The notes under the pieces were generated by a model. It searched no databases and was not told where the DNA came from. It saw only the letters and a program-made list of their open reading frames with translations. Shown one piece after another: positions 47,788-60,175 of a stretch of 64,000 nt of DNA (position 1 is the stretch's first letter; every line of letters begins with the position of its first letter). A program made the translations under genes and the position numbers. Source of the stretch: Nematostella vectensis (taxonomy: Eukaryota > Cnidaria > Anthozoa > Actiniaria > Edwardsiidae); NCBI RefSeq assembly GCF_932526225.1, contig NC_064042.1:13467040-13531039 (forward strand), given 5' to 3'.

Positions 47788-49428
47788 AACTGATCTAAAA
47801 GTTGAAAATCGACTATTTACATAAGGTCTGCCTTGCAGCACATTGCCGGGATGAACGAGTTCTTATACCTGTTTGTACAATAGCGCGGGTGGTCGAATTG
47901 ACGCTTTTTTCGGGTGTTATACAAGCCCAGGTGTTTGGGGGGCATTAGAGATCTAAGCTTGTGATCATCGTTATTCAAAATGTCATTGAAAACTTTGATA
48001 CAGCTTGCTGAGCGTCTCTCACTTAAGCTGTTCAGATCAAAGTTCGCAAGACACTCTTGATAGGAGAGATCAGGAGCTATAATGCAGAGAGCTCTTTTCT
48101 GGACACGCTCAGTGTCATCAGATAGATATTTTGGAAGAGCGTTGTGATAGACAATTGAACAGTATTCTAGTACAGGTCTAATCATGGTACAATATATATT
48201 TACAATATCGCTAGATATCAGACCAGCCCTTTTAAGAAGGACTAAGAAATACAATCTCTTATTCGCTTTCTTAATACTCTCAGTTACGTGATTGTTCCAA
48301 GTGAGATCATCAGATAGAGTCATCCCTAAGATTTTAGCAGATTTGACTACAGGCAGTTCCTTTCCCTTAAAGGTGACCGGCCTGAAAACATGTTTGTTTT
48401 TCTTAAAATCAATCGTCATGACCTAACACTTGTCAGCATTCAGTTCCATATTCTGTTGGTTCGACCAATCAGCCACTAATTGAACTGCGGATTGCACATC
48501 ACCCAGCACGCCTCGCGGCACGACGTTGGCAACGGTTGTATCGTCGACGTACTTCCAGGTCTTAGCTCCAGGAACCCTTAGGTCATTTATCATAAGGATA
48601 AATAACCAGGGGCCTAATTTGGTCCCTTGTGGAACTCCAGCGGGGACAGGACCCCACTCAGACAGGCGGTCTGGTGACATCTTGACGCGTTGTTGTCTAT
48701 CCGTTAAGAAATTCACCACCCAGAGTGCAACGGCCCGTGGGATGTCCAGCTCAAAGATCTTGCGTACAAGTAGATCGTGGTCGATAAGGTCAAAGGCTTT
48801 CCGGTAGTCGAAAAGCACTACTCTCACAGCGGCACCGGTGCCGTCAGTGGCTTGGGCCCAATGGTGGATCATGGAGGTGAGAGCGTCAAGGGTTGATGAC
48901 TTTGGAATGCCGCCATATTGGTCGGGTCTATTTTAACCAAAACGGCTGGAGCGATGTGGCGACTGACAATGAAACCTTCAGCAAGTTTGGACAGTGTAGG
49001 CGGCAAAGAGATGGGGCGAAGATGTTTAGCGACGCATGTTACGGGTTTCTCCTTCGGGACGGGAACTACGTCTGCCATTTTCCACGCCGAGGGAAGACCT
49101 TGCTCGGCAAAACTGCTGTTGAGGACAGAGGTGACAGGACTAGCGAGTATATCAGCGTAGTCTTTAAGAAGCCAATTCGGCACACCATCAGGTCCGGCCG
49201 CCTTCCGGTGGTGCAAATCAGATAAAGCGGTGAGCACAGCAGGCTCAGAGACAGTCATCGAGACAGTGACTTTGTCTGGGATTGGAAGAGACTCAAGCCT
49301 TTTGAAGGGGAGCATTGGTTCCAGGAAGACACTGTTTATCTTGTTAGCAATGTCACTTTCCGAAAGGCGGTCAAAGCCTTCAACTTGTAAGGTGGAGATG
49401 AGGTCCCCAGAGGCAGAAGCGGGATTTA
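47788..49428 (-). pseudogene. Decayed non-LTR retrotransposon reverse transcriptase fragment
   Basis: Reading leftward, three open segments form one reverse transcriptase: 49441-48869, 48872-48423 and 48419-47817. Visible motifs are KAAGPDGVP, the catalytic FDYRKAFDLID, GVPQGTKLGPWLF and KYVDD, followed by a thumb/connection region with KILGMTLSDDLTW and RPVLEYCSIVYH. It is broken by a frameshift near 48880-48930 and an in-frame TAG at 48423-48425. No endonuclease domain is present, so it is 5' truncated. The type resembles CR1/L2- or jockey-like elements, but the clade is not certain. It sits inside the 43-bp array, antisense to the collagen gene. Confidence 0.88.
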
Positions 49429-49429
49429 G

Positions 49430-49600
49430 AGAAAGGGGCACGGGCAGTAAAGAGAGAATGAGGGTAGATCAGAGAAAGGGGCACGGGCAGTAAGGAGAGA
49501 ATGGGGGTAGATCTGAGAAAGGGGCACGGGTAGTAAGGAGAGAATGGGGGTAGATCTGAGAAAGGGGCACGGGGAAGTAAGGAGAGAATGGGGTTAGTGA
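49430..49600. repeat. ~43-bp minisatellite, second copy, right part
   Basis: Continuation of the array beyond the retrotransposon fragment, ending as the first copy does at about 2725. Confidence 0.85.
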
Positions 49601-49803
49601 AAAGTGCCGCATTTGAGAGCTAAAAAATTGGCGAATAACGAGACAACACAGCGTTTTTGGTTATAGAATTTGACCTACATGGAATGGGTTATCTAATGAT
49701 TCAGTTATTTTTTAATTTACCGTGAGAGGCCCCATTGATGGCCTTTTAAGCGCAAGGGGGAGTCGTTTTCGTGGGCCCTTAAATTTATTATTCATCGTTA
49801 CAG

Positions 49804-52800
49804 GTCCCCCCGGAACAATTTCTGGCCCACCTGGTATCAGAGGAGATCCAGGCATCCCGTCTGTGGTCAGAGGCCCCCCTGGCAAGCCTGGTCTTTCTGG
49901 TAACAAGGGTAAGGAAGGTCTTCCTGGGGATGATGGTGTTCCTGGACAACCTGGACCTCCAGGACCCCCTGGTGATGGCATTACAAAGGTAGGGAGACAC
50001 ATCGACATATATAGACGGTTGTTCCCTCCCGCCTTTGCGTCACGCGGCAAGACGAATGCGATTATAAGTAAAAAAAAAAACGAACAATGTAGAACGATTA
50101 TTAGCTTATCAGCCGCCTTAGTATTTTTGAAAACTTGCGAGGCAGATGTATTTCAATGTATGTTTCTGACTGGTTTGTCCAGTTTGAAACGTTTGTCCTG
50201 TTCCTGCTGTCCACAAAGATTTACGGCCGCCCTCCAGCCATTTGAGACTCTGTGAAGTAGTTCCCAATCATTCCCATTGCCTAATGACAATTGAGCTGGC
50301 CGAAGTTGGTACTGTTTGCAGAGGGCTTAATCGTGATATATGCTTCAGTGATTATTACACTCGTTTCTAGTCAGACGTGCACTCTGGTTATCAGGTTACA
50401 GCTGTTGTTTGGTGGTAGTCAATCATGACTTTTGAATTCTTCCAATCTGCCACAGCTTTAGATAGATCACAACAAAAACAACATCAAGGTTGATCGCCTT
50501 CTTAGCTACTGTTACCAAGAAAATATCGATAAAAACAAAGCCAGCAATTGAATAAAGTTCGAATTGTTTCTTAGCTTTGCGTTGTTGTTGATTAAATGCG
50601 TACGTGCGTATGTATCTCTTGTCTGCTTTCTTGACGCCCTTTGGTGCTTTCGGCAATCTCTCATTGGTTAGCGGTCTAACGGCCTCCGTAACTGCGAAGT
50701 GGCTTCCGCCGTCAAAAACCATCGGCGACTCGGAAAAGAAAACAACAAGCTGCTCGTGTGACTGAAAACGAGGGTAATTGGGGTAGCCAAACTTTTTGCA
50801 ATCAGGTGAATTGGCCACGTAAGAGAGGCCGGCCCTCAGGTGGCCGCTGAATGTAGGTACTGCATAATGTATTGTACTTAGTTTCCTAATCTTATTTTTT
50901 CAAAGGTCGGCTTTTACATCGTGAAACACAGTCAGACGACAACTCCACCGGAATGTCCGCCCACCTATGACAAGTTGTGGGATGGTTACAGTCTTCTCTA
51001 CGTGCAAGGGCACGACGTGTCCCACGGTCAGGATCTTGGTCAAGCCGGCTCGTGTCTCAAACGATTCACCACTATGCCCTACCTCTATTGTAATATCTTT
51101 GGCAAATGCAACTATGCTTCCAGAAACGACTACAGGTAATTAAAGCGGGCTAGCCGATACACTCAAACAGCATTGATTTATTATTGTTCACCTCAATAAA
51201 AAAAAATTAAAATACTACTTGATTTACCCAGAATGCATAACTTAGTTTTGTTTTCCATTTTTTCACATTGTTTTTCCGTCAATGAAGAACGTCAATGACA
51301 ATATATGCGTATTTGTGTGTTTTTTAAAAGCTTGCTGTGAATGTAGAACGATAAGATCTTTCTCGGCCCTAAAAAATGTTCGCACTTTAACCCTATTCTC
51401 CATCACACCCTAAGAATCACCATCTCCCTAAATAACTGACACTCGACACTCGACTGATAATTAGGGTCTCCTTGCCCTTAACCCTTCTTCCCATCACACC
51501 CTAACAGTCATCATATCCTTTTAGCTACTGGCTTTCAACCGATAACCAGGTTCCCCCTCTCCACCCTTCTCCCGATCACACCCTAACAGTCATCATATCC
51601 TTTCAGCTACTGGCTTTCAACCGATAACCAGGTCCCGATGATGCCCATTCAAGCGTCCGCGGTGGAGCCTTACATCTCTAGGTGCACGGTCTGTGAGTCA
51701 CACGGTCCCGTCATGGCCGTCCACTCAAAGCACGACCTTACCAACGTGCCCAGGAGGCTGGAGTAGCTTGTGGAGCGGCTATAGTTTCCTTATGGTAAGT
51801 GGGGTCTTTGAACCCTTCTCGAGAACCTCCCAAATATAACCTCCTTCAGCTAACCAGTCATACATTTTCACTTTTAAGTTTCGGTTAGCATAAGTTCCTT
51901 GAATTCTTAGAGTCTTAACGTGTATGTTAGAGTAGAAATCGACACTACGCGTAATGCAAATCAAAGACTGTTGAGGTCCGTTTTAACTAACCTTGTTACA
52001 AATAAAACTGTGTCATAAATATTCAAAAATAATCCATTCTCTCGGTTATAAAAGCAAAGGAATGAATTTCGAAGAGGGCACGAATCTCCGGTCTACGGTA
52101 TTACGGTATTACGTAGGGTAGAGTTTCTAGTGCCTGACTGGGGCTTATTCTATCAATCAAAATAGCTTCTAGCCATGTTACAGTTCATTAGACCTTGCCA
52201 ACTTGCAGATGTGGAGTGCAGCATTTTGTAACAAGAACTCTTGACATTAACAGCGTGTGTATTTTTGATTCGCAGCACACAGGCGCGGGAGGTAGTGGTA
52301 CCGGCCAATCACTGGGCTCTTCCGGTTCCTGCTTAGAGAGCTTTAGGCCCAATCCCTTTACCGAGTGTCACGGCCGTGGCACTTGTCATTATTATGCTAA
52401 CAAATACAGCTTCTGGCTCGCCACCGTCAACACGCCATTCCAAACACAACAATCCGAGACGCTCAAAGCTGGCAATCTACTCAGCAGGGTCAGCCGCTGC
52501 CAGGTAAATTTTCAACGCGGGCGCATTCAGGTTTTAGCCTGGTACCCGATTGCACCCTTCGCACTCTTGCCTTTTCTTTTTACTCGCAACACCCTTCGCC
52601 ATCTTGAGGATAAGCTATGATGAGAGCGAGGGTATAGTTGGAGCGCGCTGCTAGATACGCGCCTAGAAATCCCCATTGTAACCTTACGGAATAAGCCCTT
52701 TTGGTGAAGCTAAGAAGTATGTCTTACGTAAATGCTTTTTTCATTGTAGGTTTGTATCCGTCTCTCACGTAAGAAGCGTCGTCAAGCTGCCGAAGCTCTT

Positions 52801-52896
52801 CCAGTTGCCCGAGCACAGCGCCTTAGCCGTTCAGCTGCTGTCAATCAAGACCAACATCTAGCTGCCGCGAAACAAGGACTACGGCAAGGCTCCTAA
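49804..52896 (+). pseudogene. 3' end of collagen IV gene 2: last collagenous exon plus NC1, frameshifted
   Basis: Exons are 49804-49988 (collagenous, with RGD), 50906-51135, 51607-51794, 52276-52503 and 52750-52896. They correspond one for one to gene 1 exons from 2934 to 6173, with nearly identical introns. The second NC1 exon is 188 instead of 190 bases: gene 1 has CCACTCTCAAAG and this copy CCACTCAAAG (51721-51730). The frame then reaches TAG at 51764-51766, so the second half of NC1 with six of the twelve cysteines is lost. The later exons still look undamaged, including the RKKR tail. Either the copy is a young pseudogene or the 2-bp gap is a sequencing or assembly error. Confidence 0.85.
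51521..51606 (+). repeat. Single decoy acceptor repeat, second copy
   Basis: One extra copy of the acceptor and exon start (AG ending 51524) lies 82 bases before the true site (51606). Gene 1 has three extra copies. Confidence 0.8.
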
Positions 52897-53672
52897 CTCA
52901 ACTCGGCACCATCTTTAGTCACAGTATAACGCGGAATTTTTCCGCTAGAATTTTATCCAATTTTTATCCTTCCATCGCAGCTTGCCTTGCGATTACTTTC
53001 GAGACACAGGCGATGAATTGATGAATTGCTCAAGGCTTTTATTTTGTAAAAAAAAAAAAAAAAAAATGCGCCGTCTTACACTTGTGATAAAAATGGCGCG
53101 AAAATTCCCTAGCAATGTGGCGCGCGTTTTCCCGCCCTTCGCTGATCCTGTAATGCTTTGGAAAAAAAAAACCTGTCAGGACTATTTTGTAAATGTTTTA
53201 CTCTTCTGGCTTTCACAATTTTAAGCGCTCTTTTAAATTTACGTTCAAGAGCATTAATATTTACGCTGTTCTACACTTTTCCTTTTCAAGCACCAAATGA
53301 TAATTTATTGTGAAAAACTTTTTCAAGCGAAAGCACTTCCAGTAGCAGATAGTAATTTTTATTTAGCAGATACTTATCTTTAGTTATCTACAGTAAAGCG
53401 TTGAAAATAAGTTGCAAAAAAGCAGAAAAATAAAAGACGAAAAATATTATAGGAAATTGTTACCTATATTAGTTTGGTGAATAATATATACCTAGCAAAT
53501 GTATGTGTCGCACAAGTTTGTCTTTGTTATTTTTGCTCCTAGAAATAGACTATTTAAATCGTTAAGGTTATTACCACTTTCAAATTGTTGATTTGTTGTT
53601 AATAAAATCATATCAAATCTTAGCTGTTTTTTTTTTGTAAAAGTCTATATGTAAAGAATTGTTATTTTACAG

Positions 53673-53678
53673 AATAAA
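53673..53678 (+). terminator. Probable polyadenylation signal, gene 2 copy
   Basis: AATAAA matching the gene 1 signal at 6945-6950, followed by TGTTTATAAAATAATA and a T run. Confidence 0.45.
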
Positions 53679-53726
53679 TGTTTATAAAATAATATTCTGA
53701 GTTTTTTTTTTATTTATTGTAAGCAG

Positions 53727-53888
53727 AATGAAAGCTTCCAGACAGACGGTATTGTGTTCAGATACGAATCAGATAAGCGCTGTTTGAACTGGTTTACAAA
53801 AACTACCCCTCGCGCAGGTTTGTTTTATAGTGGCACGGTAAACGTCTGTCAATGCACTGGTACATTCGTGAAATGGCAGACGGCGTAA
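53727..53888 (+). CDS. Second copy of the candidate 53-codon terminal exon
   Basis: Same NAGNAG acceptor (AAGCAG 53721-53726), length and stop as 6997-7158. The visible differences are a silent GGA/GGT change and GGT to TGT (Gly to Cys) in VNVGQC. The frame is intact, but the copies are too young for this to prove selection. Confidence 0.35.
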   Translation, partial: NESFQTDGIVFRYESDKRCLNWFTKTTPRAGLFYSGTVNVCQCTGTFVKWQTA

Positions 53889-53909
53889 TCCAGAGGGAGA
53901 TTCTATGGA

Positions 53910-54902
53910 ATGGGAATGATCCACTCGATCCCGAGAAGGGGGTCCTCTTTTGGTCATAGAGGGTCTTATATTGGGAGAGGCGTATCTTATTCCATTGGGA
54001 GAGAAGGACCTTATTCCATGGGGAGAGGATCTTATTCTATGAAGAGAGGAGGATCGTATTGTAAGGCGAGAGGAGGATCTTGTTCTATGTAAAGAGATTT
54101 TATTCCATGGGGAGAGAGGGATCTTATTCTATGTAAATAGGATCTTATTCTATCAGGAGAGGAAGATCGTATTCTTTGTAAAGAGGATCTTATTCTATGT
54201 GAAACGGAGGATCGTATATATTCTATGTATAGAGGATCATCTCATTCCATGGGCGGGGAGAGAAGAATATTCTATGAGGAAGATCTAATTCTATGTAAAA
54301 AGAACCTTATTCCATGGGGAGGGATCTTATTCTATGTAAATATGATCTTATTTTATCCGGAGAAGAGATCGTATTCTTTGTAAAGAGGATCTTATTCTGT
54401 GTAAAGCGGAGGATCGTATTATATGAATAGAGGATGATTTTATTCCATGAGGAGAGGATCTTATTCTATGAGGAGGTTCGTATTATATGTAAAGAGGCGG
54501 ATCTTATTCTATGTAAATAGGATGATGTTATTCTATGGGGAGAGGATTTATATTATTCTATTGGGAAAGGAGGATCGTATTTTATGGTGAGAGGAGGATC
54601 TTATTCTATTGGGAGAAAAGGATCGTATTTTATGGTGAGAGGAGGATCGTATTTTATGATGAGGGGAGGATCTTATTCTATCGGGAGAGGAGGATCTTAT
54701 TCTATCGGGAGAAAAGGATCGTATTTTATGGTGAGAGGAGGATCTTATTCTATCGGGAGAGGAGGATCGTATTCTGTGGAGAGAGGAGGATCTTATTCTA
54801 TCGGGAGAGGAGGATCGTATTCTGTGGAGAGAGGAGGATCTTATCCTTTGGGGAGAGGAGGATCTTATTCTATGTTAAGAGGAGGATCTTATACTTTGGG
54901 GT
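53910..54902. repeat. 24-bp minisatellite, second copy
   Basis: Same unit as 7180-8515. The regular part is shorter (open RGGSYSIG frame 54584-54904, 106 codons against 218), showing contraction or expansion in whole units. Confidence 0.9.
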
Positions 54903-57049
54903 GAGTGGGGTCTTATAATGTAACACCCAGACAATACGTAAATTCTATTGTCATTTTATTCAAAATTATGTGCCTATGGTTACAAAATTAGATATACAAA
55001 CAGCATTTAACACTCAAATATTGACAACTTAAATTTCCTTGGACGCACACCTTTGAGGGCAGGGAAGTTATTGGCCAAGATTCATCTCTAGGCCTTTTTT
55101 TACAGTACAGCGGCCCTGTATAGCTGTACCTTGCCACGAAAAATCGATACTGCTGTATTTTTGGGTTAACAGACGTGAATAAATGCGGCAAAACAAAGAC
55201 TCGCGCCAAGTGGAGATTATGTGCCCATGGTTACAAAATTAGTTGTAGTTCATACACTACCACACATCATCAGAATACAGTTGTAATTCATCGGACGTTT
55301 AAAACATTTCAAGTACGAGCGCTTGATTATTAGTCATATTAAGCCAGTTACAATAAGCGCCTGATGTTCTCATGAATAGATCATTATTTTCTATAAATAC
55401 ATACAGGCTCTTTAGTACTTAAGACCAGCGGTCTGAGTTCGTCGAGATTTCTCGGAAAAATGAAGTTTGGGTGCCCTAGCTCAAAATTAAACTGGTAATA
55501 GGTATGGGTGACCATGGTATCCTGTGAAAGTTTGAAGCAATTTGGATAAATATTTTTGGCGATAGAAGCCGAAAAGTAATTTTTCGTCTCCCGCACCCGG
55601 ATTTGAGACAATTTCGTGGTTGTTAGAAAAAGACTAAAAACCGGTTCGCAACGAGTGATAAAACATTTGCAGCTTATATAAACCTAGAGAATAGATAATA
55701 AGGATTTCCCAGGCTGAAAGATAAGCTGTTCTGTTAGCACCTTATTATTTTACGCGATTTTATTTTATTTTATGTTTTTAGATGACTTTGAAAAGCCTTA
55801 AAATAATCGTGTAATATCGCCGATGAGATGTGGATTTGGCAAAAATGATTGCATTCATCGAAAAGAACATCATTTCTACTTTTGATATGTGAAATAAAAT
55901 TTAGGGGCAAATAAAATCAGACTTTTTTACAAGCCGAAATATGACCCCCACTTGACCCTAATTATAAACAAATGCCGACACTCACTTTTTAATGCCTCGC
56001 TACCAAAAACTTATAAATAACAATTAAAACTCCGAAAAAAAAAAGGATGCAATATAATTCTTGAAAATACTGGTATTTGATCAAATATTCTTGTCTCTCT
56101 GATGTTTATATGCTTTTCAAGATTATATTTTCATAACATTTTAAAGTACAATCCGCATGCATGATAATTATTATCGGCACTAAAAACTTCCGGTTCTTTA
56201 TTCTTCCGCTTCATGAGCATCTCAAAACTTTTTCACACGAAAGTTATTCTTAAATCGTCCTATATTTATTTCTATCCATCCCTCGTTCTATAAGCGTTAT
56301 AATATTTTCTTTCGTTCCCTACTTTCGTGGACTAGAAACGCGTACCATCTTCTGCTGTCGTGTTGTTATGCACATTCGAGGGGTTAATTTATTCAACAAG
56401 CGTTCATACAAAGAAATCAAGAAAAAAATAACAGTTGAAGCTTTTCTACTATTGTTTATGATATAACCAACCAATTTCCATTCCCCAGGTAAATTGAGTT
56501 ATAAAAAGAAAGTAAGAAAAAATAACAGTTGATGCTTTTTACTATTGTTTTCAATACTACCAAAAAAATTCCATTCTTGTCAAGGAGCATATGTCCAAAA
56601 AAGCTTCCTAGGTAAATTTTGAGGTTACTTTTCTGTTTTCATTTTTTCGCGCGTTAACTTAGGGCCTAATCGCACTAGGAGGACAAAATTTGTCTGGCCG
56701 GGATAAACAGCCGTCCAAATTTTGTCCTGGCCAATCGATTGGCTTGTTAACCAGTAAAAAAATCGCTTTCACTATTCACTTTACCGGCATACTACAAGCA
56801 AGACAACGCAGGATTCTATCATTGCGCGTAAGGTGCAGTAAACGCTTATTGAAAGCAGGTAATTACTCTCTTTACTTTGACAAAGTCTCAGGCAGGAGAT
56901 CATAGGACCAGAGGACTGAGGAGGGGTGGAGGTGTGGCTTGTTCAACCATAGGTACCATTTGGAAAAAGAATAATATTTGAAAAGCCTTCAATAAGGGGG
57001 ATGGCGTTTACCCGGTGTATTATAGCCACCATCTTGGATTTGAGCAAAA

Positions 57050-57382
57050 ATGAAAAACGAGGGGAGTGGGAGGGGAAGAGGAGAGAGAGCCTTCAAGCCG
57101 CACCCTGACCAATCGATTTCAACGTTTCCGGGCTCGTTTAGTGACGGTGAATTCGATGACATCAAGCGTGCTGTCGAGCGCAGGGCGAACGCCGCTGAGC
57201 CAGAACCCGCAGTCAGCAACGAGGAAGAGCCTACCACAAAGCTATTCAGCTGTCCAGTTTTGCGTGAAAGGCTATACACGCTTGGCTTGGTTAGACCGGC
57301 ACACACTATACGGCAAATGCGAGTTTGCCAAAGAAGGGGAATGCATATCTTTGCCCGGGGGGGAGGGGGGGGGACTCTCTAA
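57050..57382 (+). CDS. Open frame in the transposon centre, unknown product
   Basis: A 110-codon frame starts MKNEGSGRGRGERAF, includes FSDGEFDDIKRAVERRANAA and EPAVSNEEEP, and ends in a G-run-derived glycine stretch. The acidic/basic composition up to about residue 90 looks more like protein than the surrounding DNA; the tail does not. It may be the first exon of a gene ending at 58124. I do not recognise a family. Confidence 0.3.
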   Translation: MKNEGSGRGRGERAFKPHPDQSISTFPGSFSDGEFDDIKRAVERRANAAEPEPAVSNEEEPTTKLFSCPVLRERLYTLGLVRPAHTIRQMRVCQRRGMHIFARGGGGGTL

Positions 57383-57857
57383 AAATTTCTACCAACTGCC
57401 ATCTCTTAGGGGGTGTTGGAGGATTTTTCAGATTTTGCTATCTCTTAGGGTGTAAACTTCGATTAATTGCTATTCCTAAGGGGGTGTTAAACGGGTTTTT
57501 TTTTTTTCGATTCTGCTATCCCTTAGGGGCAAAAATTTCTTCGACCTAACCCAATTTTCCATCTCTTAGAGGAAATAATTTCTGTTGACCACGCCTAAAG
57601 TGCCATCCCTAACGGGTTACAATCAATTTTGCCGACGATCACCCCCGTCTGTTTTTATCGGAGTCCCCCTTCCCGGCAAGCTTGGCTACCTGGCTACCAC
57701 CAAAAAGTAGTCGGGGGGAGGAGGGGGGCGTACCATTAATTGGGAATGAAGTAATAGAATCAACAAGCTGCATCTCTATACAGGGGAACGCCGATTAAAT
57801 CAGCGAGTTCCTATTATCGGGCCATGTACAGGTGTATTTTTCCCGAAAATAACACAG

Positions 57858-58124
57858 GGTGCGGAGGCAGTAGAGGCTGCGGAGGAGGCAGCCGCCTACT
57901 TCCGAAGGAGAGCTGCCATCCTAGATGAATGCCAACTAAATCACCCAATAGAAGCGAAAGGCATCGACTTGTACTCGAGGTCCAGGCTCACCTTCCTTTC
58001 AGTGGCCACCCTTCCCACTATCTGCAAAGAGCTGGAGCTTCAAGTGCCCGGAGCAACCCAACGCAAAGCTTCTTTTGTAGCCACGCTCGTGGATGTTATT
58101 CGAAGATGTAGTTGCGCAAAATAA
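57858..58124 (+). CDS. Candidate 88-codon 3' exon with SAP-like motif, inside the transposon
   Basis: After AACACAG (57851-57857) an open frame runs 88 codons to TAA (58122-58124). The start is alanine/glutamate rich (EAVEAAEEAAAYFRRR). The end, LSVATLPTICKELELQVPGA then RKASFVATLVDVIR, has the helix-extended-helix spacing of SAP DNA-binding domains; that match is by eye only. It could be host sequence captured between the inverted arms or a transposon-encoded protein. It lacks its own start codon in a good context, so it would be a splice-in exon. Confidence 0.35.
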   Translation, partial: GAEAVEAAEEAAAYFRRRAAILDECQLNHPIEAKGIDLYSRSRLTFLSVATLPTICKELELQVPGATQRKASFVATLVDVIRRCSCAK

Positions 58125-60175
58125 ATCCACGATTTCTTGGGTCCCGATTATATTTTTTTCATGGTTACATGAAATAGATTTCTGAGTCGGTAATCCTGTG
58201 TTCTCTTGTGAAGACCAGAGTAAGTTTTTACACTTCAATACTCTCTTTTACTAAAAAGGAAAACAGCTTACGGTGAGAGGCCTCAAAATCGCAAATGTCT
58301 CAGCGTTCTTGCATAATTTGTATTTTTATTTGATCAAATTTGTAGTTGAACAAAGGCTTCGAAAATAAGCAAATTTTGACAATTTGATCAAGCTTTTTGT
58401 TTAATTACAATTTAAAACTGTACAAAATTATGTCAGTATCGCTTGTCATTTAAATAAAAACATGCAAAACTCTCATTTTCTTCTTTTGGACGTTTTTCTT
58501 TTTAATAAGTAATTATCAGAAGTCTTATTGCAGTCATGGTGAGGTATTTTATGCTTGTCGCTTTGTTTGTCACGCTTTAATTACGTATGCATGGCAGCAA
58601 ACAAAATAGTATCACGCGAGCCTAAAAATCGCAATTTAATGCAATAAGTGCTATGAAATTATTACCATTAAATTTTAGTATTGCCGACAGTATATTTCTT
58701 TTGATTTGAGCGCTCAAAGTAAAGAGAGTAATTACCTGCTTTCAATAAGCGTTTACTGCACCTTACGCGCAATGATAGAATCCTGCGTTGTCTTGCTTGT
58801 AGTATGCCGGTAAAGTGAATAGTGAAAGCGATTTTTTTACTGGTTAACAAGCCAATCGATTGGCCAGGACAAAATTTGGACGGCTGTTTATCCCGGCCAG
58901 ACAAATTTTGTCCTCCTAGTGCGATTAGGCCCTAAGTTAACGCGCGAAAAAATGAAAACAGAAAAGTAACCTCAAAATTTACCTAGGAAGCTTTTTTGGA
59001 CATATGCTCCTTGACAAGAATGGAATTTTTTTGGTAGTATTGAAAACAATAGTAAAAAGCATCAACTGTTATTTTTTCTTACTTTCTTTTTATAACTCAA
59101 TTTACCTGGGGAATGGAAATTGGTTGGTTATATCATAAACAATAGTAGAAAAGCTTCAACTGTTATTTTTTTCTTGATTTCTTTGTATGAACGCTTGTTG
59201 AATAAATTAACCCCTCGAATGTGCATAACAACACGACAGCAGAAGATGGTACGCGTTTCTAGTCCACGAAAGTAGGGAACGAAAGAAAATATTATAACGC
59301 TTATAGAACGAGGGATGGATAGAAATAAATATAGGACGATTTAAAAATAACTTTCGTGTGAAAAAGTTTTGAGATGCTCATGAAGCGGAAGAATAAAGAA
59401 CCGGAAGTTTTTAGTGCCGATAATAATTATCATGCATGCGGATTGTACTTTAAAATGTTATGAAAATATAATCTTGAAAAGCATATAAACATCAGAGAGA
59501 CAAGAATATTTGATCAAATACCAGTATTTTCAAGAATTATATTGCATCCTTTTTTTTTTCGGAGTTTTAATTGTTATTTATAAGTTTTTGGTAGCGAGGC
59601 ATTAAAAAGTGAGTGTCGGCATTTGTTTATAATTAGGGTCAAGTGGGGGTCATATTTCGGCTTGTAAAAAAGTCTGATTTTATTTGCCCCTAAATTTTAT
59701 TTCACATATCAAAAGTAGAAATGATGTTCTTTTCGATGAATGCAATCATTTTTGCCAAATCCACATCTCATCGGCGATATTACACGATTATTTTAAGGCT
59801 TTTCAAAGTCATCTAAAAACATAAAATAAAATAAAATCGCGTAAAATAATAAGGTGCTAACAGAACAGCTTATCTTTCAGCCTGGGAAATCCTTATTATC
59901 TATTCTTTAGGTTTATATAAGCTGCAAATGTTTTATCACGCGTTGCGAACCGGTTTTTAGTCTTTTTCTAACAACCACGAAATTGTCTCAAATCCGGGTG
60001 CGGGAGACGAAAAATTACTTTTCGGCTTCTATCGCCAAAAATATTTATCCAAATTGCTTCAAACTTTCACAGTATACTGAGGTCAACCATACCTATTACC
60101 AGTTTAGTTTTGAGCTAGGGCGCCTAAACATCATTTTTCCGAGAAATCTCGACGAACTCAGACCGCTGGTCTTAA

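Larger units (their letters stand above)
55419..60175. mobile_element. 4.75-kb DNA transposon with 1,462-bp inverted arms
   Basis: Left arm 55419-56880 and right arm 58714-60175 are inverted copies of equal length. Both ends read TTAAGACCAGCGGTCTGAG. The first copy of the region (9041-9065) lacks the element and reads GTACTAAAAACGCC, one substitution away from the predicted empty site GTACTTAAAACGCC. The target is therefore TTAA (piggyBac- or Kolobok-like), although TA or TAA cannot be excluded. The arms are A+T rich and contain no transposase I can recognise. The ends also contain a short internal palindrome, AGACCAGCGGTCT. The central 1.8 kb is different in composition and carries possible coding sequence. 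Confidence 0.88.

Noticed and set aside
55384-55611. Matching open frames in opposite orientation at 55384-55611 and 59983-60213
   Set aside because: They lie in the inverted arms of one transposon and reflect arm symmetry. The frames differ at several sites with no recognisable domain.
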